Shown piece after piece: positions 5,682-5,820 of a stretch of 5,820 nt of DNA (the stretch's first letter is position 1; each line of letters starts with the position of its first letter). A program made the position numbers and the translations under genes. This stretch comes from Betaproteobacteria bacterium. GTDB taxonomy: Bacteria; Pseudomonadota; Gammaproteobacteria; Burkholderiales; Burkholderiaceae_E. The stretch lies in the NCBI GenBank assembly GCA_009925965.1, contig RFPW01000144.1, positions 1 to 5,820 on the forward strand, written 5' to 3'. The notes under the pieces are model-generated. The model was given only the letters and a program-made list of their open reading frames with translations, had not been told where the DNA came from and searched no databases.

Positions 5682-5820
5682 AATAACGCAAACGATAGCC
5701 GCTGGCCAGGAGGCGCAGGGCGATGGCCACGGACCCGGCCAGCGTCACCAGACAGACCGCTAGGCTGAGCTCAAGCGGGACGTCCGAGACCCCAAAAAAT
5801 CCATGACGAAAACCGTCGAC
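5680..5820 (-). CDS. ABC-2 type transporter permease (C-terminal end, cut by window edge)
   Basis: The last 46 codons and TGA of a gene entering from the right edge, in a frame open from base 5820. The peptide starts VDGFRHGFFGVSDV, continues through a hydrophobic stretch (LELSLAVCLVTLAGSVAIAL) that is clearly a transmembrane segment, and ends RLLASGYRLRY. The NGFRYGFLGVSDV-like block followed by a final helix and a short basic tail is the ending of YadH/ABC-2 permeases. In Burkholderiales such a permease and its ATPase commonly sit before bolA and murA. Together they would form an exporter in the inner membrane; substrate unknown. Only the tail is visible, so the family call rests on this motif and on context. 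Confidence 0.8.
   Translation of the reverse strand, partial: VDGFRHGFFGVSDVPLELSLAVCLVTLAGSVAIALRLLASGYRLRY

Overview
The window looks like ordinary chromosomal DNA of a betaproteobacterium, most likely of the order Burkholderiales. The gene order (ABC-2 permease, bolA, murA, hisG, hisD, hisC, hisB, hisH), the short-form HisG, the dehydratase-only HisB and the wording of several conserved blocks (for example the HisC block KLDAMENPY and the HisH block GVCVGEQMLF) all match what I recall of that group. Base composition is GC-rich (judged by eye). This is recognition from memory, not a database search.

Every real gene is on the minus strand and transcription runs from high to low coordinates. 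In that order: the last 46 codons of an ABC-2 type transporter permease (5680-5820); a BolA/IbaG-family protein (5370-5666); murA (4072-5367), the first committed enzyme of peptidoglycan synthesis; hisG (3387-4058); one long reading frame encoding HisD joined in frame to HisC (916-3390); hisB (342-929); and the first 102 codons of hisH (1-306), which runs off the window. The longest gap between genes is 35 bases, and hisG/hisD and hisC/hisB overlap. I see no promoter, terminator, RNA gene, mobile element, repeat array or CRISPR inside. The simplest reading is one polycistronic unit whose promoter and terminator both lie outside.

Five histidine-pathway activities are encoded: HisG starts the pathway, HisH supplies ammonia for imidazole ring formation, HisB makes imidazole-acetol phosphate, HisC transaminates it to histidinol phosphate, and HisD oxidises histidinol to histidine. 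Three things must come from elsewhere: HisZ, needed by the short HisG; a histidinol-phosphate phosphatase, since HisB lacks that domain; and the remaining his genes, probably just beyond coordinate 1.

The one unusual feature is the HisD-HisC fusion. Both enzymes keep their visible catalytic residues, the junction has no stop codon, and HisC has no visible ribosome binding site of its own. It is either a true bifunctional enzyme or the result of a sequencing error at the junction. I found no evidence of a wholly new system.
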